Origin: Ruegeria intermedia
GTDB lineage: Bacteria > Pseudomonadota > Alphaproteobacteria > Rhodobacterales > Rhodobacteraceae
Direction of reading: 5' to 3'
Length of the DNA stretch: 62,518 nucleotides
NCBI RefSeq assembly: GCF_900129345.1
Contig: NZ_FQVK01000024.1
Location: forward strand, 1-62,518
Shown: piece by piece, positions 34,887 to 43,538 of the stretch
How positions within the stretch are numbered: position 1 is the first letter of the stretch
Layout: the number at the start of each line of letters is the position of its first letter
Notes under the pieces: model-generated
What the model was told of the DNA's origin: nothing
What the model saw: only the letters and a program-made list of their open reading frames with translations
Databases searched by the model: none
Position numbers and translations under genes: made by a program

Positions 34887-35231
34887 ATGCGTGTTTTGAT
34901 CTGCAGTAGTTGCGCGCGCGAGCGCGACTTGCCGGCCGAGCGCCAGGCCGTATCGGGCGCCCTGCGCGCCGCGGGACTGGACGGGCACGTCGAGATCGCC
35001 GAGCACGCCTGTTTCAGCGGCTGCGACGAGCCGACCGTGGTGGCGATGCAGGGGAAGAGCCTTGCGTCCTACGTGTTTTCGGGGATCGATCCGGTCGCCG
35101 ACGCCGATGATATTGCGGCGACCTGCCGGACCATTCTGAACAGCCCGAATGGCTGGATCGAAGACGCCCGGCCGTGCGGGCGGCTTCGCTTGTGTCTGCG
35201 GGCGCGGATCCCCGCGTTTCAGTCCACCTGA
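34887..35231 (+). CDS. DUF1636 metal-binding protein (first copy)
   Basis: A 114-residue protein with the DUF1636 pattern: CSSCARERD near the N-terminus, EHACFSGCDEPTVVAMQGKSLASYVFSGI in the middle, and the C-terminal GWIEDARPCGRLRLCLRARIP. The paired Cys residues suggest a bound metal or iron-sulfur centre of thioredoxin-like ferredoxin type. A second DUF1636 gene heads the cob operon at 50.4 kb, so both copies lie next to cobalt or cobalamin genes. The start at 34887 follows AAGGGG-like purines. Its 3' end overlaps the convergent His-rich gene by 13 bases. Confidence 0.82.
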   Translation: MRVLICSSCARERDLPAERQAVSGALRAAGLDGHVEIAEHACFSGCDEPTVVAMQGKSLASYVFSGIDPVADADDIAATCRTILNSPNGWIEDARPCGRLRLCLRARIPAFQST

Positions 35232-35713
35232 ACCGTGACCGAGGCGCTGACCGGCACCCCATCCACGGCCAGCGGGCTGTGGCTGTTGGCGTTCAGCGAG
35301 ACCTCGATGGTGGCTTTGCCCTTGGGCAGGTCCGGGATGTGCATCCAGTTGCCATAAAGCCGCGCCAGCTTCACGCCGTTCACGTAGACATGCGCATGGC
35401 CTTCGCCGGGCTTGTCGTCCAGCGAGGCGTTCTCCGGCGAGAAGCGGAAGTTTTTTGGCATCACATGCAGGTTCCAACCCGCCATCGGGTCGGGGGTGAC
35501 GGCGATCTCCAGCCCCGGCGCGTCCGGTCCGGCGGGCAGGTTGATGGCGGCGCTATGGTCATGGGCCATGGCCTCGGCGTGATGGCCGCCATGTTGGGCG
35601 GGGTCGGCATGGTCGTGGCCGTCGAAGGTGACGCCGTTGGCCGCGGCCAGCACGAACCCGGCGCCCCCGCCAAAGACCAGACCGATCGCGAAAAGAGCAA
35701 GCGAGCGTGTCAT
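35219..35713 (-). CDS. His-rich exported protein downstream of cbtBA
   Basis: A 164-residue protein with one N-terminal hydrophobic helix (MTRSLALFAIGLVFGGGAGFVLAAANG), then a His/Asp-rich stretch (DGHDHADPAQHGGHHAEAMAHDHS) that looks like a metal-binding region. The remainder is a beta-type domain with GWNLHVMPKNFRFSPENAS and HAHVYVNGVKLARLYGNWMHIP. It is probably periplasmic and membrane-anchored. It lies 64 bases after cbtA on the same strand, beyond a hairpin. I infer a link to cobalt handling; I do not recognise a characterised family. Confidence 0.78.
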   Translation of the reverse strand: MTRSLALFAIGLVFGGGAGFVLAAANGVTFDGHDHADPAQHGGHHAEAMAHDHSAAINLPAGPDAPGLEIAVTPDPMAGWNLHVMPKNFRFSPENASLDDKPGEGHAHVYVNGVKLARLYGNWMHIPDLPKGKATIEVSLNANSHSPLAVDGVPVSASVTVQVD

Positions 35714-35735
35714 ATTGTTTCCTTGAAAAGCAAAT

Positions 35736-35762
35736 GACCCGCCGGTTGGGCGCCGGCGGGTC
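35736..35762 (-). terminator. Hairpin between cbtA and the His-rich gene
   Basis: A ten-base inverted repeat (35736-35745 with 35753-35762, GC-rich, seven-base loop) follows cbtA on the minus strand. The bases after it (CATTTGCTTTTC in minus sense) are T-rich but not a clean U-run. It may be a partial terminator that lowers expression of the His-rich gene. Confidence 0.55.
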
Positions 35763-35777
35763 GTGGGATTTCGGGGA

Positions 35778-36476
35778 TCAGGCCGCGACTTCGACGCGCT
35801 TGCCCTCGCTTTGCCAGAAATACCCGGCAAACGAACCCAGCAGCACCCAAGCCACCAGGCCCACGCCAAAGGCGCGTGCGGCGAACAGGGCCCCGATCTC
35901 GGTCGGAACCGGCCCGGTGAACACGTCGGGTTCCGGCGCGCCGATCAGGTGCGGGGCCATCAACAGCACAGCTGCAACCAGATAGCTGACGATGTTGCCA
36001 CCGAAAGCGATCAGCCACATGGCCACACCGGCAGCCGCGACGGTGGCCCACCACCAGATCTGCCGCGCAAACACATCGGCTGCGGCAACGCCCGGAACCT
36101 CGGGGGCCAGGGTGAAGCCCGGCGCCAGGTGAAAGGCGATGAAACCGGCCAGGCCCCACAGCACGCCCGTGCGCCCGTCAACCGGGTGGCCCTGCGCTTC
36201 GGCCAGCGACATCAGGGCCACCAGAACCAGCGCATAGCCGGTATAGGTCAGCATGGTAAACACCACGCTCAGCCCGTCGCGGGTCAGGTCCGAGAACATG
36301 CCCGGCAGTTCGGGATGCGCCGAGACGGCTTCGGCTCCGAAATGCACCAGCTCTCCGGATTCATAGAGTTCAGCATGCAGCAACACGGGCTGCACGAATA
36401 CCAACTGCAGCAGGGCGACGATCAACCCGGCTGCAGCACCAGCGAACAACGCGCTGGTCAGAATGCGACTGAACAT
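35778..36476 (-). CDS. cbtA: CbtA cobalt transporter subunit
   Basis: A 232-residue membrane protein with about six helices, matching CbtA: FSRILTSALFAGAAAGLIVALLQLVFVQPVLLHAELYE at the N-terminus, DGLSVVFTMLTYTGYALVLVALM, and WGLAGFIAFHLAPGFTLAPEVPG. CbtAB is a predicted cobalt uptake system found behind cobalamin riboswitches. The ATG at 36474-36476 is four bases after the cbtB stop. The His-containing segments between helices may guide the metal. Confidence 0.92.
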   Translation of the reverse strand: MFSRILTSALFAGAAAGLIVALLQLVFVQPVLLHAELYESGELVHFGAEAVSAHPELPGMFSDLTRDGLSVVFTMLTYTGYALVLVALMSLAEAQGHPVDGRTGVLWGLAGFIAFHLAPGFTLAPEVPGVAAADVFARQIWWWATVAAAGVAMWLIAFGGNIVSYLVAAVLLMAPHLIGAPEPDVFTGPVPTEIGALFAARAFGVGLVAWVLLGSFAGYFWQSEGKRVEVAA

Positions 36477-36480
36477 TGGT

Positions 36481-36651
36481 TTAGTGGCAGGGGAAGCCGG
36501 TTGCGTGGCGCACGTCATGCGCGGCGTCATGCAGCGCCGATGCCTGAACGTGACCGGCCAGGGTAATGATCCCCAGGCCCAGGGCTGCCGCGAACACTGC
36601 CGAAAGAATGCCAGCGCGCGCCGTTGATGCGGTTTGCGTTTGTGTCGTCAT
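36481..36651 (-). CDS. cbtB: CbtB cobalt transporter small subunit
   Basis: A 56-residue protein with one membrane helix (AGILSAVFAAALGLGIITLAG) and a His-rich tail, HDAAHDVRHATGFPCH, ending in the family's typical GFPCH. It is the single-helix partner of CbtA. A strong AGGAGG lies just upstream of the ATG (36649-36651), and the gene sits about 50 bases downstream of a cobalamin riboswitch, so it is expected to be off when B12 is plentiful. Confidence 0.92.
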   Translation of the reverse strand: MTTQTQTASTARAGILSAVFAAALGLGIITLAGHVQASALHDAAHDVRHATGFPCH

Positions 36652-36689
36652 TTTCTGTCCTCCTGTGCCGCCGCACCCGACGGCCGGTG

Positions 36690-36880
36690 TTTCATTGTTC
36701 GCCTGGCAGGTCTCCTGGCTTGCGGGTCAGCGCCTCTGTTCGCCTTCCCCCCGAACGGGTCGGGAGTGGCTGGTTGAACAGGGCTCACCGCTTACAGTCG
36801 CGGGGGCGGCTTTGGATTTGACCTGCGCGCAGGTCGCACCAAATTCCCTCTTAGCATCCGGATGTCTCCGGCAGGACCAG
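36690..36880 (-). promoter_or_regulatory. Cobalamin riboswitch controlling cbtBA
   Basis: On the minus strand the leader has the conserved elements in order: AAGAGGGAAT (36842-36852), GCCGCCCCCGCGACTGTAAG (36791-36810) and the B12 box AGCCAGGAGACCTGCC (36705-36720). It ends shortly before the ribosome site of cbtB, so it most likely controls translation initiation. It begins only about 60 bases after the cobF stop. Confidence 0.94.
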
Positions 36881-36939
36881 ACACTCCCATTTAGCCGCGA
36901 ATGCCGCGTTGGCGCAATCGCCATTTGCGACCTTTCGCG

Positions 36940-37683
36940 TCAATTCCCGCGCTTTTTCAGAACATAGATATCCATGATCCACCCGTGCCGGGCGCGGGCC
37001 TCGGCGCGGATGCGCAGAATCTCGGGGGCCACATCGGCCAGTGGACCCTTGATCAGGATCTGCTCGGGCATACCCACGTAAGCCCCCCACCAGATGTCAA
37101 AATCGGCCATGTCCAGCGTCTGGAACGAACATTCGCCATCCAGCATCACCGCAACCGTGTCGGCGTCGCTGGGCCAGCCCTCGTCGCGGATGCGCCGGCC
37201 GGTGGTGACCAGATAGGGCGCGCCGATGTCGTTGATCGGCATGGCATGGGCCGCCGTCAGCGCCTGCAGCGCCGTGATACCGGGGATCACCGTGGTGTTC
37301 GGCTGCGGGTTCAGCCGCGCGGCGATTCGCAGCGAGCTGTCATAGAGCGACGGGTCGCCCCAGATCAGCAAGGCGACGGTGCGCGCCTCAGGGTGCCGGG
37401 CCATCGCCTCCTGCCAGCGCAGGGCGATTGCGTCGTGCCATTCATCCACGCCGCGCAGGTAGCCGTCCTGCGATCGGCGCTCGGGGATGTCGAAATAGGC
37501 GATTTGGGGCAGCGTGTCGGTGACGTTGCGGATGATTTCCTCGCGCACGCCGGCCAGATCGGCCTTGTTGGCGCCCTTGCGCGGGATCAGGATCAGATCG
37601 GCCGCGCGGATCGCCTGCGCGCCCTGAAAGGTCACGTGGTCCGGGTTGCCGGTGCCGATCCCGATCAAGACCAGATCAGTCAT
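36940..37683 (-). CDS. cobF: Precorrin-6A synthase, CobF
   Basis: CobF methylates C1 and removes the acetyl group of precorrin-5 to give precorrin-6A in aerobic cobalamin synthesis. The 247-residue protein has the SAM-methylase start MTDLVLIGIGTGNPDHVTFQ and the segments LLIWGDPSLYDSS, VIPGITALQALTAAHAMP and ILIKGPLADVAPEIL. The ATG at 37681-37683 lies inside the end of cobA (8-base overlap). It is the last biosynthetic gene of the operon before the second riboswitch. Confidence 0.95.
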   Translation of the reverse strand: MTDLVLIGIGTGNPDHVTFQGAQAIRAADLILIPRKGANKADLAGVREEIIRNVTDTLPQIAYFDIPERRSQDGYLRGVDEWHDAIALRWQEAMARHPEARTVALLIWGDPSLYDSSLRIAARLNPQPNTTVIPGITALQALTAAHAMPINDIGAPYLVTTGRRIRDEGWPSDADTVAVMLDGECSFQTLDMADFDIWWGAYVGMPEQILIKGPLADVAPEILRIRAEARARHGWIMDIYVLKKRGN

Positions 37684-38404
37684 CGTCGAACTCCGCCAGC
37701 GGACCATAGAGGATCAGAGCCGGCGCGGTGCCGATCTCGGAGCCCAGACGCTCGGCCAGGGCACCGACGGTGGACCGGTGCAGCGATTGCTCAGGCGTCG
37801 AAACCGACTCGGCCATCAGCGCTGGCGTGTCCAGCGGCAGCCCATGCGCGTGCAGCGCGTCCGCAAGTAGGGGAAAGGTGCGCTTGCCCATGAACACCAC
37901 GGTCGTCGCACCCGGGTCGGCCAGCGCGGGCAGGTTCAGGTCCTCGGGCAGCTTGCCGCTGACATCGTGGCCGGTGACGAATTGCACCCGCCGCGCGGTC
38001 AGGCGCCGGGTCAGCGGGATGCCCGCCGCCGCAGCCGCCGCAATGGCAGAGGGGATACCCGGAATGATCTCGTACGCGATCCCGGCAGCGCGCAGGGCCA
38101 CCAGTTCCTCTTCGAGCCGCCCGAACAGGCCGCCATCGCCCGATTTCAACCGCACGATCCGTTGGCCGGTCTGGGCGTACTCGACCAGCAGGCGGCTGAC
38201 ATGGCCCTGCTTGGGCGAGGGCCGGCCGGCGCGCTTGCCCACACCCACAAGGTCGGCCTCCTTGCGCGCATGGCTCAGGATCGGCCCGCTGCTCAGATCG
38301 TCGAACAGAACCGCGTCAGCCTTTTGCAGCCGGTCCACGGCCTTGAGGGTCAACAATTCCGGGTCGCCGGGGCCGGACCCAATGAAGGAAACGAAACCGC
38401 TCAT
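37676..38404 (-). CDS. cobA: Uroporphyrinogen-III C-methyltransferase, CobA (SUMT)
   Basis: CobA adds methyl groups at C2 and C7 of uroporphyrinogen III to form precorrin-2, the branch point to cobalamin and siroheme. The 242-residue single-domain enzyme has FIGSGPGDPELLTLKAVDRLQKADAVLFDDL, IVRLKSGDGGLFGRLEEEL (the usual DP is DG here), and VPGIPSA-like IIPGIPSAIAAAAAAGIPLTRR. There is no CysG dehydrogenase/chelatase domain. The start overlaps the cobB stop as ATGA. Confidence 0.95.
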   Translation of the reverse strand: MSGFVSFIGSGPGDPELLTLKAVDRLQKADAVLFDDLSSGPILSHARKEADLVGVGKRAGRPSPKQGHVSRLLVEYAQTGQRIVRLKSGDGGLFGRLEEELVALRAAGIAYEIIPGIPSAIAAAAAAGIPLTRRLTARRVQFVTGHDVSGKLPEDLNLPALADPGATTVVFMGKRTFPLLADALHAHGLPLDTPALMAESVSTPEQSLHRSTVGALAERLGSEIGTAPALILYGPLAEFDDD

Positions 38405-39717
38405 GCGCTGGCCTCTGCGATCAGATGGAAGAACGTACCGGTGACATGCCCGCGCCGCGATCCGGTTTGTGGGCCTTCGGCGCCTTCGGCGTCAAAAACC
38501 CGCGCCAGGGGCGCGTCGGGCTGCTCGACGATCGAGGAATAGTGGAACTCGTGCCCCCGCAGCGCGGTTCCGGCCGAGAACCCGGGCATGTCGGCCAGCA
38601 ACTCGGCCCGGCGATAGCCCAGGTTGAACTTGCGCTTCTCGTACGAAGTGACCAGACCCAGCAGCCCGGCCATCCGGTGGCGGTTGCCGTCCTTGTCGAT
38701 CAGCCCTTCGCCCAGGGCCATGTAGCCGCCGCATTCACCATGCACGGGCCGCGTTTCGGCATGTCTGCGCAAGCCGGTCAGGAACCGCTCTGCCGCAGCC
38801 AGGGTTCCGGCGTGCAGTTCGGGGTACCCGCCGGGCAACCAGACCAGATCGGCATCCGGGGCCGGCGCCTCGTCCGCCAGCGGAGAAAACGGCAGGATCT
38901 CGGCGCCGGCCGCCCGCCAGCCTTCCAGAAGATGCGGATAGGTAAAGGAAAACGCCGCGTCCCGGGCGAGCGCGATCCGGTGCGCCGGAGGGCGCGGCAG
39001 CGCGGCCGACGACGGCCCTGCAGGGCCCGAGGAGGCCGCCCGCTTGATCGCTTCCAGATCGACATGCGCGCGCAGAAAGGCCGCGTAGCCGGCAATTGCG
39101 CTTTCCAGATCGGGGTGCTCGACCGCCTGGATCAGACCCAGATGCCGTTCCGGCAGGGTCAGGTCGCCGCGCCGGGGCAGGACGCCCAGAACCGGCAGGC
39201 CCGCGCGCTCCATCCCCAGACGGGTCAGGCGTTCGTGGCGCGGGCTGGCGCAGCGGTTCAGAATCACGCCGGCAAAGGGCAGGTCGGGGTTGTACATCCG
39301 GAACCCCAGCGCCGTGGCCGCAGCCGATTGCGCCTGCCCGCCCACGTCCAGCACCAGAACCACCGGCCAACCCATGCGCAGCGCGGTCTCGGCGCTGGAC
39401 CCATGGCCCTGCTCGCCCGGCTTGGCGACACCGTCGAACAGGCCCATCGACCCTTCGGCCACCACGATGTCGGCCCCTTTGGCCTGCGCCGCAATCGCGC
39501 CCAGCAACGGCGCGCCCATCGCCCAGCTGTCCAGGTTGAACGAGGCCCGCCCCGCCGCCGCCCGGTGAAAGGCCGGGTCGATGTAGTCGGGACCGCTCTT
39601 GAAGGGCTGCACCGTCAGCCCGTCCTCGGCCAGCGCGCGCAGCAAGCCCAGCATCACCGTGGTCTTGCCCGTGCCTGAGGACGGGGCCGAGATCAGCAGT
39701 CCGGGCGGGTTAGTCAT
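38401..39717 (-). CDS. cobB: Hydrogenobyrinic acid a,c-diamide synthase, CobB
   Basis: CobB amidates the a and c side chains of hydrogenobyrinic acid using glutamine and ATP. The 438-residue protein has the P-loop [42 protein letters not shown] and [16 protein letters not shown], then a glutaminase domain with GGYPELHA and the nucleophile Cys in [14 protein letters not shown]. The ATG at 39715-39717 overlaps the end of cobM by 8 bases. The frame further upstream is not part of the protein. Confidence 0.95.
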   Translation of the reverse strand: MTNPPGLLISAPSSGTGKTTVMLGLLRALAEDGLTVQPFKSGPDYIDPAFHRAAAGRASFNLDSWAMGAPLLGAIAAQAKGADIVVAEGSMGLFDGVAKPGEQGHGSSAETALRMGWPVVLVLDVGGQAQSAAATALGFRMYNPDLPFAGVILNRCASPRHERLTRLGMERAGLPVLGVLPRRGDLTLPERHLGLIQAVEHPDLESAIAGYAAFLRAHVDLEAIKRAASSGPAGPSSAALPRPPAHRIALARDAAFSFTYPHLLEGWRAAGAEILPFSPLADEAPAPDADLVWLPGGYPELHAGTLAAAERFLTGLRRHAETRPVHGECGGYMALGEGLIDKDGNRHRMAGLLGLVTSYEKRKFNLGYRRAELLADMPGFSAGTALRGHEFHYSSIVEQPDAPLARVFDAEGAEGPQTGSRRGHVTGTFFHLIAEASA

Positions 39718-40504
39718 CGCCGTGACTCCAGCTTGACCACGGGCTGTCGGCGCTTTGCGGGCGATAGCGACGGTCATAGGTCTTTGAATACAGACAGCTT
39801 TCATCGAAGCCTTCACCGGCCAGCGCCGGCCCGACCAGGATCAGCGCGGTGCGCGAGATGCTCTCGTCCAGCGAGTCCTTCAACGTGCCCAGCGTGGCGC
39901 GGATGATCCGCTCGTCCGGCCAGCTTGCGCGGTACACCACGGCCACGGGGCAGTCGGCGCCATAGGCGGGGGTCAGGTCGGCCACCACCTTGTCCAGATT
40001 GCCGATCGACAGGTGGATGGCCAGTGTGGCGCCGGTGCGGGCGAAGTTTTCGAGCGTTTCGCCCTCGGGCATGGACGAGGCGCGCCCCGGAGTCCGCGTC
40101 AGCACCACCGATTGCGCCAGCCCGGGCAGGGTCAGTTCGGTGCCCAAAGCGGCCGCGGCGGCAGCAAAGGACGGAACGCCGGGGGTCACGCTGACGGGAA
40201 TGCCCATCTGTTTCAGGCGCCGGATCTGTTCGCCCATCGCCGACCAGACCGACAGGTCGCCCGAATGCAGGCGGGCCACGTCCTGCCCAGCGTCATGGGC
40301 GGTTTTGATTTCGGCCATGATCTGATCCAGATCCATTGGCGCGGTGTTCACGATGCGCGCGCCTTCGGGGCAGTGGGCCAGGATCTCCTCGGGCACCAGC
40401 GATCCGGCATACAGGCACACCGGGCAAGCGGCGATGATGTCGCGTCCGCGCAGGGTCAGAAGGTCGGCGGCGCCCGGTCCGGCGCCGATGAAATGAACGG
40501 TCAT
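39710..40504 (-). CDS. cobM: Precorrin-4 C11-methyltransferase, CobM
   Basis: CobM methylates C11 of precorrin-4. The 264-residue enzyme starts [23 protein letters not shown] and has [42 protein letters not shown] and [13 protein letters not shown]. The C-terminal tail ([14 protein letters not shown]) is also usual in CobM/CbiF. Its ATG overlaps the cobE stop (ATGA). Confidence 0.96.
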   Translation of the reverse strand: MTVHFIGAGPGAADLLTLRGRDIIAACPVCLYAGSLVPEEILAHCPEGARIVNTAPMDLDQIMAEIKTAHDAGQDVARLHSGDLSVWSAMGEQIRRLKQMGIPVSVTPGVPSFAAAAAALGTELTLPGLAQSVVLTRTPGRASSMPEGETLENFARTGATLAIHLSIGNLDKVVADLTPAYGADCPVAVVYRASWPDERIIRATLGTLKDSLDESISRTALILVGPALAGEGFDESCLYSKTYDRRYRPQSADSPWSSWSHGDD

Positions 40505-40869
40505 GTCTGTCCTCCGATGGCGACCGCGCAGGTGGCAAGCCGGTCGTCCGAAATCTGTCGGGGTGAAATCAGCCGCGCGCCAGGTCCGGCGGCGGCAAGG
40601 GCGGAAGCTTCGGCCACGCTGCCGGTGCCATGACTGGCGCGGCTGCGGGCCGAGCAGGTGAGGGTGCGTTGCCCGGCCAGATCGGCGGGGTCCGCGAAAT
40701 GCAGGGGCAGGGCGCAGGCGGCGGCAAATTCGGCCAGCGCCGGGTGGCCGGCCTTGTCGGCGGCGGTGGCCAGCGCGTCCACCGCCTGCCCGGCAGTGGC
40801 GCGATCAAACGCGGCCCGCAGGCTGGCGCAGGTCGCGGTGGACGAAAACCCAAGCCCGGCCACGATCAT
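40501..40869 (-). CDS. cobE: CobE (CbiG C-terminal domain) cobalamin synthesis protein
   Basis: A 122-residue protein equal to the C-terminal domain of Cbi[51 protein letters not shown], and [26 protein letters not shown]. CobE is found in aerobic pathways, where it may help ring contraction steps or carry an intermediate; its exact reaction is not settled. Start and stop overlap cobL and cobM. The frame further upstream is a shadow of cobL. Confidence 0.92.
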   Translation of the reverse strand: MIVAGLGFSSTATCASLRAAFDRATAGQAVDALATAADKAGHPALAEFAAACALPLHFADPADLAGQRTLTCSARSRASHGTGSVAEASALAAAGPGARLISPRQISDDRLATCAVAIGGQT

Positions 40870-42065
40870 AATGTCACGCTCCACTGCACGACCGGATAGG
40901 CCGATTTCCAGCCGCGCCGGGGGCCGAGGTCGCCGGCCTGCGCCAGCTCGATCCGCAGCAGGTCGCCGCCCAGCTTGGCGTGCCATTGGCTTAGCATCGC
41001 TTCGCTTTCCAGCGTCACGGCGTTGGCCACCAGCCGGGTGCCCGTGGGCAGGTTGGCCGCAAGCCAGTCCAGCAGCGCGTCGCTCAGCCCGCCGCCGATG
41101 AACACCACGTCGGGCAGGGGCAGGCCGTCCAGAGCGTCGGGCGCCCGGCCATGGATGACCTGCAACCGATCCTGTCCCAGCGCGTCGGCATTGGCGCGGA
41201 TGCGCGCGGCGCGGTCGGCGCGCGGCTCGATCGCGGTGGCGGTCAGGGTCGGGTCGCACATCAGCCACTCGATGCCGATCGAGCCGCTGCCGCCGCCGAC
41301 GTCCCACAGATGCTCGCCCCGCGCGGGCGCCAGCGCCGAAAGGGTCAGCGCACGCACCGGCCGTTTGGTGATCTGCCCATCGGTTTCGAAAATCTCGTCG
41401 GGTTTGCCCGAGGCCAACGGCAGCGCAGGCCCGTCGCCCGCAACCTCGAGCGCCACGCAGACCGGATGCTCGAAAGCGCCCAGCAGGGCTTCGGTCAGGG
41501 ACATGCTGCGCGCGCGTTCCCGAGGGCCGCCGAGGGCCTCCATCACGTGCAGGGTCGTATCGCCGAACCCGGTCTCGGTCAGATAGCGGGCCAGCTCGAC
41601 CACAGCGGCTCCGTCGCGCAGCAGGACGATGGCGCGCAGGCCGCGCGACAGATGCGGACGCAGGCGGGTCAGGGGGGCGGCGTGCAGGCCGTAGGTGGCA
41701 GTGCCTTCCAACGGCCAGCCCAATCGCGCGGCCGCCAGCGAGAAGGTCGACTGCCCCGGCCGTGCCACCCAGTCTTCAGGGGCGAAATTGCGCGCGATCA
41801 CCGACCCGGCGCCAAACCAGAACGGATCACCCGAGGCCAGAACCACCGTGCGCCGGCCCTTCAACCCCTGCAGGATGGGCAGCCCATCGGCGAACGGCAC
41901 CGGCCATTCGATGCGTTCGGCTCCGGTTTCGGGAACCAGCGACAGGTGCCGCGGCGGGCCCATGATGACCTCGGCGCGCTCCAGCTCTTGACGGCTTGCG
42001 GCCGACAGGCCATCCAGTCCATCCTCGCCCAGGCCCAGAATGGTCAGCCACGGAGTTTCAGACAT
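40866..42065 (-). CDS. cobL: Precorrin-6Y C5,15-methyltransferase (decarboxylating), CobL
   Basis: CobL methylates C5 and C15 and decarboxylates the acetate side chain. The 399-residue protein joins a CbiE-like N-terminal methylase (LTILGLGEDGLDGLSAASRQELERAEVIMGPPRHL, VLASGDPFWFGAGSVIAR) to a CbiT-like C-terminal methylase (LWDVGGGSGSIGIEWLM, DVVFIGGGLSDALLDWLA). Its ATG (42063-42065) overlaps the ATG of the divergent cobK in a shared CATG; an AGGAGG site for cobL lies inside the cobK coding region. Confidence 0.95.
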   Translation of the reverse strand: MSETPWLTILGLGEDGLDGLSAASRQELERAEVIMGPPRHLSLVPETGAERIEWPVPFADGLPILQGLKGRRTVVLASGDPFWFGAGSVIARNFAPEDWVARPGQSTFSLAAARLGWPLEGTATYGLHAAPLTRLRPHLSRGLRAIVLLRDGAAVVELARYLTETGFGDTTLHVMEALGGPRERARSMSLTEALLGAFEHPVCVALEVAGDGPALPLASGKPDEIFETDGQITKRPVRALTLSALAPARGEHLWDVGGGSGSIGIEWLMCDPTLTATAIEPRADRAARIRANADALGQDRLQVIHGRAPDALDGLPLPDVVFIGGGLSDALLDWLAANLPTGTRLVANAVTLESEAMLSQWHAKLGGDLLRIELAQAGDLGPRRGWKSAYPVVQWSVTL

Positions 42066-42813
42066 GCCCAACCTCCTGATCCTTGGCGGCACGACCGAGG
42101 CCAACGCATTGGCCCGCGCCGTGGCGGATTTGGGTGTCGCGGCAACTTATTCCTATGCGGGCCGGGTCGACAACCCGCGGCCGCAACCGCTGCCCACGCG
42201 CGTGGGTGGCTTTGGCGGGCCCGAGGGTCTGGCGCGTCACATCCGCGATGCCGGCGTGACCCATGTGATCGACGCCACCCACCCCTTTGCCGCGCAGATG
42301 AGCCGCAATGCCATCGCCGCCTGTCAGCAGACGCAGACGCCGCTGGCCGCGTTGACCCGCCGGGAATGGACGGCCGGGCCCGGCGACCGGTGGCAACACG
42401 TGCCCGACATCGCCGGCACCGTCGCCGCGCTGGCTGGGCCGCCGCGTCGGGTGTTCCTTGCGGTGGGGCGCATGCATCTTGAGGATTTCGCGGCACAGCC
42501 CCAGCACCACTATCTTCTGCGGCTGGTCGATGAACCCGGCCCGCTGCCCTTCGCCGATTGCGAGTTGGTCGTGTCGCGCGGGCCGTTTTCGGTTGAAGAC
42601 GACACGGCACTGATGCGCCGGCACCGGACCGAACTGGTGGTGTCCAAGAACGCCGGCGGCACCGGCGCGCGCGCCAAGCTGGATGCCGCGCGAGCGTTGG
42701 GCATCCCCGTGCTGATGATCGACCGGCCCAGGCTGCCCCGCCGGGTCGAGTTGACAAGCGTGCCGCAGGTTCTGGACTGGTTGGCTCATTCCGGCGTGGA
42801 CCTTGGCGTATAG
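42064..42813 (+). CDS. cobK: Precorrin-6A reductase, CobK, on the opposite strand of the operon
   Basis: CobK uses NADPH to reduce precorrin-6A to precorrin-6B. The 249-residue protein starts MPNLLILGGTTEANALARAV and carries VIDATHPFAAQMSRNA, FLAVGRMHLEDFA, ELVVSRGPFSVEDD and VVSKNAGGTGARAKLDAARALGIPVLMIDRP. GGAG at 42052-42055 serves the ATG at 42064. It is the only plus-strand cob gene: its start overlaps that of cobL by two bases, and its 3' end overlaps cobJ by 28 bases. Read-through transcription of the minus-strand operon would be antisense to it. Confidence 0.95.
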   Translation: MPNLLILGGTTEANALARAVADLGVAATYSYAGRVDNPRPQPLPTRVGGFGGPEGLARHIRDAGVTHVIDATHPFAAQMSRNAIAACQQTQTPLAALTRREWTAGPGDRWQHVPDIAGTVAALAGPPRRVFLAVGRMHLEDFAAQPQHHYLLRLVDEPGPLPFADCELVVSRGPFSVEDDTALMRRHRTELVVSKNAGGTGARAKLDAARALGIPVLMIDRPRLPRRVELTSVPQVLDWLAHSGVDLGV

Positions 42814-43538
42814 ACGATGGGGCCGATGGGCCGGTCGATGACGCGGGTCAGCGATGAGCCGACGATCACCACCGTCTGCATGTCGGCCATGTCGGGCGTT
42901 GCCTCGGCCAGGGTCGCGATGCGGATCGACTCGTCTGGGCGCGATACGGCGCGGGCGAACAGGATCAGGCGCTCGGGTTCGCATTCCTGTCGCAGGATTT
43001 CCAGTGTCTTTACAAAACCTTCGGGCCGAGACTTCGAGCGCGGATTGTAGAAGGCCATCGCGAAATCGGCCTGCGCGGCCAGCCGCAGGCGTTTCTCGAT
43101 CACCGCCCAGGGCTTGAGGTTGTCGCTGAGGTTGATGGCGCAGAAATCATGGCCCAGCGGTGCGCCCGCCCGGGCCCCGGCGGCCAGCATGGCGGTGATG
43201 CCGGGCAGAACCTCGACAGGGATCTCGCGCCAGGCGTCGGGGCCGTTCTCCAGCGCCTCGAACACGGCGGCAGCCATGGCGAACACGCCCGGATCGCCCG
43301 ACGAGACCACGACCACCCGCTTGCCTTCGGCCGCCATCTGAAGCGCGTGCTGCGACCGGTCGATCTCGACCCGGTTGTCGCTGGCGTGAAGGGTCAGGCC
43401 CGGCCGTTCGGCCACCCGCGCGACGTAGGGAATATAGCCCACCACATCGGTCGCCTCGGCCAGGGCGGCGGTCACCTCGGGGGTCACCAGCGCCTCGTTT
43501 CCGGGGCCAAGCCCGGCGATCTTGACCCAGCCGCTCAT
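42786..43538 (-). CDS. cobJ: Precorrin-3B C17-methyltransferase, CobJ
   Basis: CobJ methylates C17 and drives ring contraction of precorrin-3B. The 250-residue enzyme has VKIAGLGPGNEALVTPEVTAALAEATDVVGYIPYV, VVVVSSGDPGVFAMAAAVFEAL, VLPGITAMLAAGARAGAPLGHDFCAINLSD and MAFYNPRSKSRPEG. The start at 43536-43538 overlaps the cobI stop by ATGA; the longer frame is a shadow of cobI. Confidence 0.96.
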   Translation of the reverse strand: MSGWVKIAGLGPGNEALVTPEVTAALAEATDVVGYIPYVARVAERPGLTLHASDNRVEIDRSQHALQMAAEGKRVVVVSSGDPGVFAMAAAVFEALENGPDAWREIPVEVLPGITAMLAAGARAGAPLGHDFCAINLSDNLKPWAVIEKRLRLAAQADFAMAFYNPRSKSRPEGFVKTLEILRQECEPERLILFARAVSRPDESIRIATLAEATPDMADMQTVVIVGSSLTRVIDRPIGPIVYTPRSTPE

